Source: Apostichopus japonicus
Lineage: Eukaryota > Echinodermata > Holothuroidea > Aspidochirotida > Stichopodidae
NCBI RefSeq assembly: GCF_037975245.1
Contig: NC_092579.1
Coordinates: 31,134,666-31,198,665 of the forward strand
Direction: 5' to 3'
Length of the DNA: 64,000 nt
In this document: positions 14,943 to 29,620 of the stretch, piece after piece
How positions within the stretch are numbered: the stretch's first letter is position 1
Layout: each line of letters opens with the position of its first letter
Position numbers and translations under genes: made by a program
The notes under the pieces: generated by a model
Told to the model about the DNA's origin: nothing
Databases searched by the model: none
The model's input: only the letters and a program-made list of their open reading frames with translations

Positions 14943-15051
14943 CTCGAGGTTCGTTTCTAATACTTAAAGTTCCCAGAGACCGTATGAGATCCCGGCAAAA
15001 GCAAACTGCCCCCACCTGGTCTCGAGCCCGCGATCCAAAATACGTCGCGCT
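14943..15051. repeat. Short 109-bp satellite monomer with internal deletion
   Basis: At 14,950/14,951 the sequence jumps from CTCGAGGT directly to TCGTTTCTAATAC, missing 47 bp present in every other copy inspected. The retained left side and the deleted segment both end in GT, so a 2-bp microhomology sits at the junction. The deletion removes the A-box half of the tRNA-like head. The next monomer starts at 15,052 with TTCGAG instead of CTCGAG. Confidence 0.85.
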
Positions 15052-18000
15052 TTCGAGGTACAGAGCAACCAACCGCGCCACGACAGCAGTTGATATAAAT
15101 CTATGTTCGTTTCTAATACTTAAAGTTCCCAGAGACCGTATGATATCGCGGCAAAAGCAAACTGCCCCCACCTGGTCTCGAGCCCGCGATCCAAAATACG
15201 TCACGCTCTCGAGGTACAGAGCAACCAACCGCGCCACGACAGCAGTTGATATAAATCTATGTTCGTTTCTAATACTTAAAGTTCCCAGAGACCGTATAAG
15301 ATCGCGGCAAAAGCAAACTGCCCCCACCTGGTCTCGAGCCCGCGATCCAAAATACGTCTCGCTCTCGAGGTACAGAGCAACCAACCGCGCCACGACAGCA
15401 GTTGATATAAATCTATGTTCGTTTCTAATACTTAAAGTTCCAGAGACGGTATGAGATCGCGGCAAAAGCAAACTGCCCCACCTGGTCTCGAGCCCGCGAT
15501 CCAAAATACGTCACGCTCTCGAGGTACAGAGCAACCAACCGCGCCACGACAGCAGTTGATATAAATCTATGTTCGTTTCTAATACTTAAAGTTCCCAGAG
15601 ACCGTATAAGATCGCGGCAAAAGCAAACTGCCCCCACCTGGTCTCGAGCCCGCGATCCAAAAATCGTCACGCTCTCGAGGTACAGAGCAACCAACCGCGC
15701 CACGACAGCAGTTGATATAAATCTATGTTCGTTTCTAATACTTAATGTTCCCAGAGACCGTATAAGATCGCCGCAAAAGCAAACTGCCCCACCTGGTCTC
15801 GAGCCCGCGATCCAAAAATCGTCACGCTCTCGAGGTACAGAGCAACCAACCGCGCCACGACAGCAGTTGATATAAATCTATGTTCGTTTCTAATACTTAA
15901 AGTTCCCAGAGACCGTATAAGATCGCGGCAAAAGCAAACTGCCCCCACCTGGTCTCGAGCCCGCGATCCAAAAATCGTCACGCTCTCGAGGTACAGAGCA
16001 ACCAACCGCGCCACGACAGCAGTTGATATAAATCTATGTTCGCTTCTAATACTTAAAGTTCCAGAGACCGTATGAGATCGCGGCAAAAGCAAACTGCCCC
16101 CACCTGGTCTCGAGCCCGCGATCCAAAATACGTCACGCTCTCGAGGTACAGAGCAACCAACCGCGCCACGACAGCAGTTGATATAAATCTATGTTCGTTT
16201 CTAATACTTAAAGTTCCCAGAGACCGTATGAGATCGCGGCAAAAGCAAACTGCCCCCACCTGGTCTCGAGCCCGCGATCCAAAATACGTCACGCTCTCGA
16301 GGTACAGAGCAACCAACCGCGCCACGACAGCAGTTGATATAAATCTATGTTCGTTTCTAATACTTAAAGTTCCCAGAGACCGTATAAGATCGCGGCAAAA
16401 GCAAACTGCCCCCACCTGGTCTCGAGCCCGCGATCCAAAATACGTCACGCTCTCGAGGTACAGAGCAACCAACCGCGCCACGACAGCAGTTGATATAAAT
16501 CTATGTTCGTTTCTAATACTTAAAGTTCCCAGAGACCGTATAAGATCGCGGCAAAAGCAGACTGCCCCCACCTGGTCTCGAGCCCGCGATCCAAAATACG
16601 TCACGCTCTCGAGGTACAGAGCAACCAACCGCGCCACGACAGCAGTTGATATAAATCTATGTTCGTTTCTAATACTTAAAGTTCCAGAGACCGTATAAGA
16701 TCGCGGCAAAAGCAAACTGCCCCCACCTGGTCTCGAGCCCGCGATCCAAAATACGTCACGCTCTCGAGGTACAGAGCAACCAACCGCGCCACGACAGCAG
16801 TTGATATAAATCTATGTTCGTTTCTAATACTTAAAGTTCCCAGAGACCGTATAAGATCGCCGAAAAGCAAACTGCCCCCACCTGGTCTCGAGCCCGCGAT
16901 CCAAAAATCGTCACGCTCTCGAGGTACAGAGCAACCAACCGCGCCACGACAGCAGTTGATATAAATCTATGTTCGCTTCTAATACTTAAAGTTCCAGAGA
17001 CCGTATGAGATCGCGGCAAAAGCAAACTGCCCCCACCTGGTCTCGAGCCCGCGATCCAAAATACGTCACGCTCTCGAGGTACAGAGCAACCAACCGCGCC
17101 ACGACAGCAGTTGATATAAATCTATGTTCGTTTCTAATACTTAAAGTTCCCAGAGACCGTATTAGATCGCGGCAAAAGCAAACTGCCCCCACCTGGTCTC
17201 GAGCCCGCGATCCAAAATACGTCACGCTCTCGAGGTACAGAGCAACCAACCGCGCCACGACAGCAGTTGATATAAATCTATGTTCGTTTCTAATACTTAA
17301 AGTTCCAGAGACCGTATGAGATCGCGGCAAAAGCAAACTGCCCCCACCTGGTCTCGAGCCCGCGATCCAAAATACGTCACGCTCTCGAGGTACAGAGCAA
17401 CCAACCGCGCCACGACAGCAGTTGATATAAATCTATGTTCGTTTCTAATACTTAAAGTTCCCAGAGACCGTATAAGATCGCGGCAAAAGCAAACTGCCCC
17501 CACCTGGTCTCGAGCCCGCGATCCAAAATACGTCACGCTCTCGAGGTACAGAGCAACCAACCGCGCCACGACAGCAGTTGATATAAATCTATGTTCGTTT
17601 CTAATACTTAAAGTTCCAAGAGACCGTATGAGATCGCCGCAAAAGCAAACTGCCCCCACCTGGTCTCGAGCCCGCGATCCAAAATACGTCACGCTCTCGA
17701 GGTACAGAGCAACCAACCGCGCCACGACAGCAGTTGATATAAATCTATGTTCGTTTCTAATACTTAAAGTTCCAGAGACCGTATGAGATCGCGGCAAAAG
17801 CAAACTGCCCCCACCTGGTCTCGAGCCCGCGATCCAAAATACGTCACGCTCTCGAGGTACAGAGCAACCAACCGCGCCACGACAGCAGTTGATATAAATC
17901 TATGTTCGTTTCTAATACTTAAAGTTCCCAGAGACCGTATAAGATCGCGGCAAAAGCAAACTGCCCCCACCTGGTCTCGAGCCCGCGATCCAAAATACGT

Positions 18001-19320
18001 CACGCTCTCGAGGTACAGAGCAACCAACCGCGCCACGACAGCAGTTGATATAAATCTATGTTCGTTTCTAATACTTAAAGTTCCCAGAGACCGTATGAGA
18101 TCGCCGCAAAAGCAAACTGCCCCCACCTGGTCTCGAGCCCGCGATCCAAAAATCGTCACGCTCTCGAGGTACAGAGCAACCAACCGCGCCACGACAGCAG
18201 TTGATATAAATCTATGTTCGCTTCTAATACTTAAAGTTCCAGAGACCGTATGAGATCGCGGCAAAAGCAAACTGCCCCCACCTGGTCTCGAGCCCGCGAT
18301 CCAAAATACGTCACGCTCTCGAGGTACAGAGCAACCAACCGCGCCACGACAGCAGTTGATATAAATCTATGTTCGTTTCTAAATCTTAAAGTTCCCAGAG
18401 AGCGTATAAGATCGCGGCAAAAGCAAACTGCTCCCACCTGGTCTTGAGCCCGCGATCCAAAAATCGTCACGCTCTCGAGGTACAGAGCAACCAACCGCGC
18501 CACGACAGCAGTTGATATAAATCTATGTTCGTTTCTAATACTTAAAGTTCCCAGAGACCGTATAAGATCGCGGCAAAAGCAAACTGCCCCCACCTGGTCT
18601 CGAGCCCGCGATCCAAAAATCGTCACGCTCTCGAGGTACAGAGCAACCAACCGCGCCACGACAGCAGTTGATATAAATCTATGTTCGTTTCTAATACTTA
18701 AAGTTCCAGAGACCGTATGAGATCGCGGCAAAAGCAAACTGCCCCCACCTGGTCTCGAGCCCGCGATCCAAAATACGTCACGCTCTCGAGGTACAGAGCA
18801 ACCAACCGCGCCACGACAGCAGTTGATATAAATCTATGTTCGTTTCTAATACTTAAAGTTCCCAGAGACCGTATAAGATCGCGGCAAAAGTAAACTGCCC
18901 CCACCTGGTCTCGAGCCCGCGATCCAAAATACGTCACGCTCTCGAGGTACAGAGCAACCAACCGCGCCACGACAGCAGTTGATATAAATCTATGTTCGTT
19001 TCTAATACTTAAAGTTCCCAGAGACCGTATAAGATCGCGGCAAAAGCAGACTGCCCCCACCTGGTCTCGAGCCCGCGATCCAAAATACGTCACGCTCTCG
19101 AGGTACAGAGCAACCAACCGCGCCACGACAGCAGTTGATATAAATCTATGTTCGTTTCTAATACTTAAAGTTCCCAGAGACCGTATTAGATCGCGGCAAA
19201 AGCAAACTGCCCCCACCTGGTCTCGAGCCCGCGATCCAAAATACGTCACGCTCTCGAGGTACAGAGCAACCAACCGCGCCACGACAGCAGTTGATATAAA
19301 TCTATGTTCGTTTCTAATAC

Positions 19321-20660
19321 TTAAAGTTCCAGAGACCGTATGAGATCGCGGCAAAAGCAAACTGCCCCCACCTGGTCTCGAGCCCGCGATCCAAAATACG
19401 CCACGCTCTCGAGGTACAGAGCAACCAACCGCGCCACGACAGCAGTTGATATAAATCTATGTTCGTTTCTAATACTTAAAGTTCCCAGAGACCGTATAAG
19501 ATCGCGGCAAAAGCAAACTGCCCCCACCTGGTCTCGAGCCCGCGATCCAAAATACGTCACGCTCTCGAGGTACAGAGCAACCAACCGCGCCACGACAGCA
19601 GTTGATATAAATCTATGTTCGTTTCTAATACTTAAAGTTCCCAGAGACCGTATTAGATCGCGGCAAAAGCAAACTGCCCCCACCTGGTCTCGAGCCCGCG
19701 ATCCAAAATACGTCACGCTCTCGAGGTACAGATTAATCGACCGCGCCACGACAGCAGTTGATATAAATCTATGTTCGTTTCTAAAACTTAAAGTTCCAGA
19801 GACCGTATGAGATCGCGGCAAAAGCAAACTGCCCCCACCTGGTCTCGAGCCCGCGATCCAAAGTACGTCACGCTCTCGAGGTACAGAGCAACCAACCGCG
19901 CCACGACAGCAGTTGATATAAATCTATGTTCGTTTCTAAAACTTAAAGTTCCAGAGACCGTATAAGTTCGCGGCAAAAGCAAACTGCCCCCACCTGGTCT
20001 CGAGCCCGCGATCCAAAGTACGTCACGCTCTCGAGGTACAGAGCAACCAACTGCGCCACGACAGCAGTTGATATAAATCTATGTTCGTTTCTAAAACTTA
20101 AAGTTCCAGAGACCGTATAAGTTCGCGGCAAAAGCAAACTGCCCCACCTGGTCTCGAGCCCGCGATCCAAAATACGTCACGCTCTCGAGGTACAGAGCAA
20201 CCAACCGCGCCACGACAGCAGTTGATATAAATCTATGTTCGTTTCTAATACTTAAAGTTCCCAGAGACCGTATAAGATCGCGGCAAAAGCAAACTGCCCC
20301 CACCGGGTCTCGAGCCCGCGATCCAAAATACGTCACGCTCTCGAGGTACAGAGCAACCAACCGCGCCACGACAGCAGTTGATATAAATCTATGTTCGTTT
20401 CTAATACATAAAGTTCCAGAGACCGTATGAGATCGCGGCAAAAGCAAACTGCCCCCACCTGGTCTCGAGCCCGCGATCCAAAATACGTCACGCTCTCGAG
20501 GTACAGAGCAACCAACCGCGCCACGACAGCAGTTGATATAAATCTATGTTCGTTTCTAATACTTAAAGTTCCCGAGACCGTATAAGATCGCGGCAAAAGC
20601 AAACTGCCCCACCTGGTCTCGAGCCCGCGATCCAAAATACGTCACGCTCTCGAGGTACAG
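19321..20660. repeat. Kilobase block within the satellite, copy 2 of 3
   Basis: It carries GATTAATCGA at 19,731, CACCGGGTCT at 20,301, AATACATAAAG near 20,403 and the CCCGAGACC deletion at about 20,571. These lie about 8.51 kb downstream of copy 1 and 2,019-2,020 bp (13 monomers) upstream of copy 3. The 1-bp wobble comes from a missing C near 20,138. Confidence 0.8.
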
Positions 20661-21027
20661 AGCAACCAACCGCGCCACGACAGCAGTTGATATAAATCTA
20701 TGTTCGTTTCTAATACTTAAAGTTCCCAGAGACCGTATAAGATCGCGGCAAAAGCAAACTGCCCCCACCTGGTCTCGAGCCCGCGATCCAAAATACGTCA
20801 CGCTCTCGAGGTACAGAGCAACCAACCGCGCCACGACAGCAGTTGATATAAATCTATGTTCGTTTCTAATACTTAAAGTTCCAGAGACCGTATGAGATCG
20901 CGGCAAAAGCAAACTGCCCCCACCTGGTCTCGAGCCCGCGATCCAAAATACGTCACGCTCTCGAGGTACAGAGCAACCAACCGCGCCACGACAGCAGTTG
21001 ATATAAATCTATGTTCGTTTCTAATAC

Positions 21028-22690
21028 TTAAAGTTCCCAGAGACCGTATAAGATCGCGGCAAAAGAAACTGCCCCCACCTGGTCTCGAGCCCGCGATCCA
21101 AAATACGTCACGCTCTCGAGGTACAGAGCAACCAACCGCGCCACGACAGCAGTTGATATAAATCTATGTTCGTTTCTAATACTTAAAGTTCCCAGAGACC
21201 GTATAAGATCGCGGCAAAAGCAGACTGCCCCCACCTGGTCTCGAGCCCGCGATCCAAAATACGTCACGCTCTCGAGGTACAGAGCAACCAACCGCGCCAC
21301 GACAGCAGTTGATATAAATCTATGTTCGTTTCTAATACTTAAAGTTCCCAGAGACCGTATTAGATCGCGGCAAAAGCAAACTGCCCCCACCTGGTCTCGA
21401 GCCCGCGATCCAAAATACGTCACGCTCTCGAGGTACAGAGCAACCAACCGCGCCACGACAGCAGTTGATATAAATCTATGTTCGTTTCTAATACTTAAAG
21501 TTCCCAGAGACCGTATAAGATCGCGGCAAAAGCAAACTGCCCCCACCTGGTCTCGAGCCCGCGATCCAAAATACGTCACGCTCTCGAGGTACAGAGCAAC
21601 CAACCGCGCCACGACAGCAGTTGATATAAATCTATGTTCGTTTCTAATACTTAAAGTTCCCAGAGACCGTATTAGATCGCGGCAAAAGCAAACTGCCCCC
21701 ACCTGGTCTCGAGCCCGCGATCCAAAATACGTCACGCTCTCGAGGTACAGATTAATCGACCGCGCCACGACAGCAGTTGATATAAATCTATGTTCGTTTC
21801 TAAAACTTAAAGTTCCAGAGACCGTATGAGATCGCGGCAAAAGCAAACTGCCCCCACCTGGTCTCGAGCCCGCGATCCAAAGTACGTCACGCTCTCGAGG
21901 TACAGAGCAACCAACCGCGCCACGACAGCAGTTGATATAAATCTATGTTCGTTTCTAAAACTTAAAGTTCCAGAGACCGTATAAGTTCGCGGCAAAAGCA
22001 AACTGCCCCCACCTGGTCTCGAGCCCGCGATCCAAAATACGTCACGCTCTCGAGGTACAGAGCAACCAACTGCGCCACGACAGCAGTTGATATAAATCTA
22101 TGTTCGTTTCTAAAACTTAAAGTTCCAGAGACCGTATAAGTTCGCGGCAAAAGCAAACTGCCCCCACCTGGTCTCGAGCCCGCGATCCAAAATACGTCAC
22201 GCTCTCGAGGTACAGAGCAACCAACCGCGCCACGACAGCAGTTGATATAAATCTATGTTCGTTTCTAATACTTAAAGTTCCCAGAGACCGTATAAGATCG
22301 CGGCAAAAGCAAACTGCCCCCACCGGGTCTCGAGCCCGCGATCCAAAATACGTCACGCTCTCGAGGTACAGAGCAACCAACCGCGCCACGACAGCAGTTG
22401 ATATAAATCTATGTTCGTTTCTAATACATAAAGTTCCAGAGACCGTATGAGATCGCGGCAAAAGCAAACTGCCCCCACCTGGTCTCGAGCCCGCGATCCA
22501 AAATACGTCACGCTCTCGAGGTACAGAGCAACCAACCGCGCCACGACAGCAGTTGATATAAATCTATGTTCGTTTCTAATACTTAAAGTTCCCGAGACCG
22601 TATAAGATCGCGGCAAAAGCAAACTGCCCCACCTGGTCTCGAGCCCGCGATCCAAAATACGTCACGCTCTCGAGGTACAGAGCAACCAAC
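21028..22690. repeat. Kilobase block within the satellite, copy 3 of 3
   Basis: It carries CAAAAGAAAC near 21,060, GATTAATCGA at 21,750, CACCGGGTCT at 22,321, AATACATAAAG near 22,423 and CCCGAGACC near 22,591. The offset from copy 1 is about 10.53 kb. The CAAAAGAAAC marker is shared with copy 1 but not seen in copy 2, so copy 3 extends further left in common with copy 1. Confidence 0.8.
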
Positions 22691-25600
22691 CGCGCCACGA
22701 CAGCAGTTGATATAAATCTATGTTCGTTTCTAATACTTAAAGTTCCCAGAGACCGTATAAGATCGCGGCAAAAGCAAACTGCCCCCACCTGGTCTCGAGC
22801 CCGCGATCCAAAAATCGTCACGCTCTCGAGGTACAGAGCAACCAACCGCGCCACGACAGCAGTTGATATAAATCTATGTTCGCTTCTAATACTTAAAGTT
22901 CCAGAGACCGTATGAGATCGCGGCAAAAGCAAACTGCCCCCACCTGGTCTCGAGCCCGCGATCCAAAATACGTCACGCTCTCGAGGTACAGAGCAACCAA
23001 CCGCGCCACGACAGCAGTTGATATAAATCTATGTTCGTTTCTAATACTTAAAGTTCCCAGAGACCGTATGAGATCGCGGCAAAAGCAAACTGCCCCCACC
23101 TGGTCTCGAGCCCGCGATCCAAAATACGTCACGCTCTCGAGGTACAGAGCAACCAACCGCGCCACGACAGCAGTTGATATAAATCTATGTTCGTTTCTAA
23201 TACTTAAAGTTTCCAGAGACCGTATGAGATCGCGGCAAAAGCAAACTGCACCCACCTGGTCTCGAGCCCGCGATCCAAAATACGTCACGCTCTCGAGGTA
23301 CAGAGCAACCAACCGCGCCACGACAGCAGTTGATATCAATCTATGTTCGTTTCTAATACTTAAAGTTCCAGAGACCGAATGAGATCGCGGCAAAAGCAAA
23401 CTGCCCCCACCTGGTCTCGAGCCCGCGATCCAAAATACGTCACGCTCTCGAGGTACAGAGCAACCAACCGCGCCACGACAGCAGTTGATATAAATCTATG
23501 TTCGTTTCTATACTTAAAGTTCCCAGAGACCGTATAAGATCGCGGCAAAAGCAAACTGCCCCCACCTGGTCTCGAGCCCGCGATCCAAAAATCGTCACGC
23601 TCTCGTGGTACAGAGCAACCAACCGCGCCACGACAGCAGTTGATATAAATCTATGTTCGTTTCTAATACTTAAAGTTCCAGAGACCGTATAAGATCCCGG
23701 CAAAAGCAAACTGCCCCCACCTGGTCTCGAGCCCGCGATCCAAAATACGTCACGCTCTCGAGGTACAGAGCAACCAACCGCGCCACGACAGCAGTTGATA
23801 TAAATCTATGTTCGTTTCTAATACTTAAAGTTCCCAGAGACCGTATAAGTTCGCGGCAAAAGCATACTGCCCCCACCTGGTCTCGAGCCCGCGATCCAAA
23901 ATACGTCACGCTCTCGAGGTACAGAGCAACCAACCGCGCCACGACAGCAGTTGATATAAATCTATGTTCGTTTCTAATACTTAAAGTTCCAGAGACCGAA
24001 TGAGATCGCGGCAAAAGCAAACTGCCCCACCTGGTCTCGAGCCCGTGATCCAAAATACGTCACGCTCTCGAGGTACAGAGCAACCAACCGCGCCACGACA
24101 GCAGTTGATATAAATCTATGTTCGTTTCTAATACTTAAAGTTCCCAGAGACCGTACCAGATCGCGGCAAAAGCAAACTGCCCCCACCTGGCCTCGAGCCC
24201 GCGATCCAAAATACGTCACGCTTTCGAGGTACAGAGCAACCAACCGCGCCACGACAGCAGTTGATATAAATCTATGTTCGTTTCTAATACTTAAAGTTCC
24301 CAGAGACCGTACCAGATCGCGGCAAAAGCAAACTGCCCCCACCTGGCCTCGAGCCCGCGATCCAAAATACGTCACGCTTTCGAGGTACAGAGCAACCAAC
24401 CGCGCCACGACAGCAGTTGATATAAATCTATGTTCGTTTCTAATACTTAAAGTTCCCAGAGACCGTATGAGATCGCGGCAAAAGCAAACTGCCCCCACCT
24501 GGTCTCGAGCCCGCGATCCAAAATACGTCACGCTCTCGAGGTACAGAGCAACCAACCGCGCCACGACAGCAGTTGATATAAATCTATGTTCGTTTCTAAT
24601 ACTTAAAGTTTCCAGAGACCGTATAAGATCGCGGCAAAAGCAAACTGCACCCACCTGGTCTCGAGCCCGCGATCCAAAATACGTCACGCTCTCGAGGTAC
24701 AGAGCAACCAACCGCGCCACGACAGCAGTTGATATCAATCTATGTTCGTTTCTAATACTTAAAGTTCCAGAGACCGTATGAGATCGCGGCAAAAGCAAAC
24801 TGCCCCCACCTGGTCTCGAGCCCGCGATCCAAAAATCGTCACGCTCTCGAGGTACAGAGCAACCAACCGCGCCACGACAGCAGTTGATATAAATCTATGT
24901 TCGTTTCTAAAACTTAAAGTTCCAGAGACCGTATAAGATCGCGGCAAAAGCAAACTGCCCCCACCTGGTCTCGAGCCCGCGATCCAAAATACGTCACGCT
25001 CTCGAGGTACAGATCAACCAACGGCGCCACGACAGCAGTTGATATAAATCTATGTTCGTTTCTAATACTTAAAGTTCCCAAAGACCGTATAAGATCGCGG
25101 CAAAAGCAAACTGCCCCCACCTGGTCTCGAGCCCGCGATCCAAAATACGTCACGCTCTCGAGGTACAGAGCAACCAACCGCGCCACGACAGCAGTTGATA
25201 TAAATCTATGTTCGTTTCTAATACTTAAAGTTCCAGAGACCGTATGAGATCGCGGCAAAAGCAAACTGCCCCCACCTGGTCTCGAGCCCGCGATCCAAAA
25301 TACGTCACGCTCTCGAGGTACAGAGCAACCAACCGCGCCACGACAGCAGTTGATATAAATCTATGTTCGTTTCTAATACTTAAAGTTCCAGAGACCGTAT
25401 GAGATCGCGGCAAAAGCAAACTGCCCCCACCTGGTCTCGAGCCCGCGATCCAAAATACGTCACGCTCTCGAGGTACAGAGCAACCAACCGCGCCACGACA
25501 GCAGTTGATATAAATCTATGTTCGTTTCTAATACTTAAAGTTCCAGAGACCGTATGAGATCGCGGCAAAAGCAAACTGCCCCCACCTGGTCTCGAGCCCG

Positions 25601-25699
25601 CGATCCAAAATACGTCACGCTCTCGAGGTACAGAGCAACCAACCGCGCCACGACAGCAGTTGATATCAATCTATGTTCGTTTCTAATACTTAAAGTTCC

Positions 25700-28600
25700 C
25701 AGAGACCGTATAAGATCGTGGCAAAAGCAAACTGCCCCCACCTGGTCTCGAGCCCGCGATCCAAAAATCGTCACGCTCTCGTGGTACAGAGCAACCAACC
25801 GCGCCACGACAGCAGTTGATATAAATCTATGTTCGTTTCTAATACTTAAAGTTCCAGAGACCGTATAAGATCCCGGCAAAAGCAAACTGCCCCCACCTGG
25901 TCTCGAGCCCGCGATCCAAAATACGTCACGCTCTCGAGGTACAGAGCAATCAACCGCGCCACGACAGCAGTTGATATAAATCTATGTTCGTTTCTAATAC
26001 TTAAAGTTCCAGAGACCGTACCAGATCGCGGCAAAAGCAAACTACCCCCACCTGGTCTCGAGCCCGCGATCCAAAATACGTCACGCTCTCGAGGTACAGA
26101 GCAACCAACCGCGCCACGACAGCAGTTGATATAAATCTATGTTCGTTTCTAATACTTAAAGTTCCCAGAGACCGTATGAGATCGCGGCAAAAGCAAACTG
26201 CCCCCACCTGGTCTCGAGCCCGCGATCCAAAATACGTCACGCTCTCGAGGTACAGAGCAACCAACCGCGCCACGACAGCAGTTGATATAAATCTATGTTC
26301 GTTTCTAATACTTAAAGTTCCCAGAGACCGTATAAGATCGCGCCAAAAGCAAACTGCCCCCACCTGGTCTCGAGCCCGCTATCCAAAATACGTCACGCTC
26401 TCGAGGTACAGAGCAACCAACCGCGCCACGACAGCAGTTGATATAAATCTATGTTCGTTTCTAATACTTAAAGTTCCAGAGACCGTACCAGATCGCGGCA
26501 AAAGCAAACTGCCCCCACCTGGTCTCGAGCCCGCGATCCAAAATACGTCACGCTCTCGAGGTACAGAGCAACCAACCGCGCCACGACAGCAGTTGATATA
26601 AATCTATGTTCGTTTCTAATACTTAAAGTTCCAGAGACCGTATGAGATCGCGGCAAAAGCAAACTGCCCCCACCTGGTCTCGAGCCCGCGATCCAAAAAT
26701 CGTCACGCTCTCGAGGTACAGAGCAACCAACCGCGCCACGACAGCAGTTGATATAAATCTATGTTCGTTTCTAATACTTAAAGTTCCAGAGACCGTACGA
26801 GATCGCGGCAAAAGCAAACTGCCCCCACCTGGCCTCGAGCCCGCGATCCAAAATACGTCATGCTCTCGAGGTACAGAGCAACCAACCGCGCCACGACAGC
26901 AGTTGATATAAATCTATGTTCGTTTCTAATACTTAAAGTTCCCAGAGACCGTACGAGATCGCGGCAAAAGCAAACTGCCCCCACCTGGTCTCGAGCCCGC
27001 GATCCAAAATATGTCACGCTCTCGAGGTACAGAGCAACCAACCGCGGCACGACAGCAGTTGATATAAATCTATGTTCGTTTCTAATACTTAAAGTTCCAG
27101 AGATCGTATGAGATCGCGGCAAAAGCAAACTGCCCCCACCTGGTCTCGAGCCCGCGATCCAAAATACGTCACGCTCTCGAGGTACAGAGCAACCAACCGC
27201 GCCACGACAGCAGTTGATATAAATCTATGTTCGTTTCTAATACTTAAAGTTCCAGAGACCGTATGAGATCGCGGCAAAAGCAAACTGCCCCCACCTGGTC
27301 TCGAGCCCGCGATCCAAAATACGTCACGCTCTCGAGGTACAGAGCAACCAACCGCGCCACGACAGCAGTTGATATAAATCTATGTTCGTTTCTAATACTT
27401 AAAGTTCCCAGAGACCGTATAAGATCGCGGCAAAAGCAAACTGCCCCCACCTGGTCTCGAGCCCGCGATCCAAAATACGTAACGCTCTCGAGGTACAGAG
27501 CAACCAACCGCGCCACGACAGCAGTTGATATAAATCTATGTTCGTTTCTAATACTTAAAGTTCCAGAGACCGTACCAGATCGCGGCAAAAGCAAACTGCC
27601 CCCACCTGGCCTCGAGCCCGCGATCCAAAATACGTCACGCTCTCGAGGTACAGAGCAACCAACCGCGCCACGACAGCAGTTGATATAAATCTATGTTCGT
27701 TTCTAATACTTAAAGTTCCAGAGACCGTATGAGATCGCGGCAAAAGCAAACTGCCCCCACCTGGTCTCGAGCCCGCGATCCAAAATACGTCACGCTCTCG
27801 AGGTACAGAGCAACCAACCGCGCCACGACAGCAGTTGATATAAATCTATGTTCGTTTCTAATACTTAAAGTTCCAGAGACCGTATGAGATCGCGGCAAAA
27901 GCAAACTGCCCCCACCTGGTCTCGAGCCCGCGATCCAAAATACGTCACGCTCTCGAGGTACAGAGCAACCAACCGCGCCACGACAGCAGTTGATATAAAT
28001 CTATGTTCGTTTCTAATACTTAAAGTTCCCAGAGACCGTATAAGATCGTGGCAAAAGCAAACTGCCCCCACCTGGTCTCGAGCCCGCGATCCAAAAATCG
28101 TCACGCTCTCGTGGTACAGAGCAACCAACCGCGCCACGACAGCAGTTGATATAAATCTATGTTCGTTTCTAATACTTAAAGTTCCAGAGACCGTATAAGA
28201 TCCCGGCAAAAGCAAACTGTACCCACCTGGTCTCGAGCCCGCGATCCAAAATACGTCACGCTCTCGAGGTACAGAGCAACCAACCGCGCCACGACAGCAG
28301 TTGATATAAATCTATGTTCGTTTCTAATACTTAAAGTTCCAGAGACCGAATGAGATCGCGGCAAAAGCAAACTGCCCCCACCTGGTCTCGAGCCCGCGAT
28401 CCAAAATACGTCACGCTCTCGAGGTACAGAGCAACCAACCGCGCCACGACAGCAGTTGATATAAATCTATGTTCGTTTCTAATACTTAAAGTTCCAGAGA
28501 CCGTACCAGATCGCGGCAAAAGCAAACTGCCCCCACCTGGCCTCGAGGCCGCGATCCAAAATACGTCACGCTCTCGAGGTACAGAGCAACCAACCGCGCC

Positions 28601-29620
28601 ACGACAGCAGTTGATATAAATCTATGTTCGTTTCTAATACTTAAAGTTCCCAGAGACCGTATGAGATCGCGGCAAAAGCAAACTGCCCCCACCTGGTCTC
28701 GAGCCCGCGATCCAAAATACGTCACGCTCTCGAGGTACAGAGCAACCAACCGCGCCACGACAGCAGTTGATATAAATCTATGTTCGTTTCTAATACTTAA
28801 AGTTCCCAGAGACCGTACGAGATCGCGGCAAAAGCAAACTGCCCCCACCTGGTCTCGAGCCCGCGATCCAAAATATGTCACGCTCTCGAGGTACAGAGCA
28901 ACCAACCGCGGCACGACAGCAGTTGATATAAATCTATGTTCGTTTCTAATACTTAAAGTTCCAGAGATCGTATGAGATCGCGGCAAAAGCAAACTGCCCC
29001 CACCTGGTCTCGAGCCCGCGATCCAAAATACGTCACGCTCTCGAGGTACAGAGCAACCAACCGCGCCACGACAGCAGTTGATATAAATCTATGTTCGTTT
29101 CTAATACTTAAAGTTCCAGAGACCGTATGAGATCGCGGCAAAAGCAAACTGCCCCCACCTGGTCTCGAGCCCGCGATCCAAAAATCGTCACGCTCTCGAG
29201 GTACAGAGCAACCAACCGCGCCACGACAGCAGTTGATATAAATCTATGTTCGTTTCTAATACTTAAAGTTCCAGAGACCGTACGAGATCGCGGCAAAAGC
29301 AAACTGCCCCCACCTGGCCTCGAGCCCGCGATCCAAAATACGTCACGCTCTCGAGGTACAGAGCAACCAACCGCGCCACGACAGCAGTTGATATAAATCT
29401 ATGTTCGTTTCTAATACTTAAAGTTCCCAGAGACCGTACGAGATCGCGGCAAAAGCAAACTGCCCCCACCTGGTCTCGAGCCCGCGATCCAAAATATGTC
29501 ACGCTCTCGAGGTACAGAGCAACCAACCGCGGCACGACAGCAGTTGATATAAATCTATGTTCGTTTCTAATACTTAAAGTTCCAGAGATCGTATGAGATC
29601 GCGGCAAAAGCAAACTGCCC
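25700..29620. repeat. Repeated marker groups in the distal satellite
   Basis: The pair ATCGTGGC / CTCGTGGTAC occurs near 25,718 and 28,048, an offset of about 2,330 bp or 15 monomers. AAAATATGTC with GCGGCACGAC and GAGATCGTATG occurs near 27,010, 28,875 and 29,496, with offsets of about 1,865 and 621 bp (12 and 4 monomers). In this distal third, 155-bp monomers predominate. The shift in monomer length class suggests a separately homogenised domain. Confidence 0.7.
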
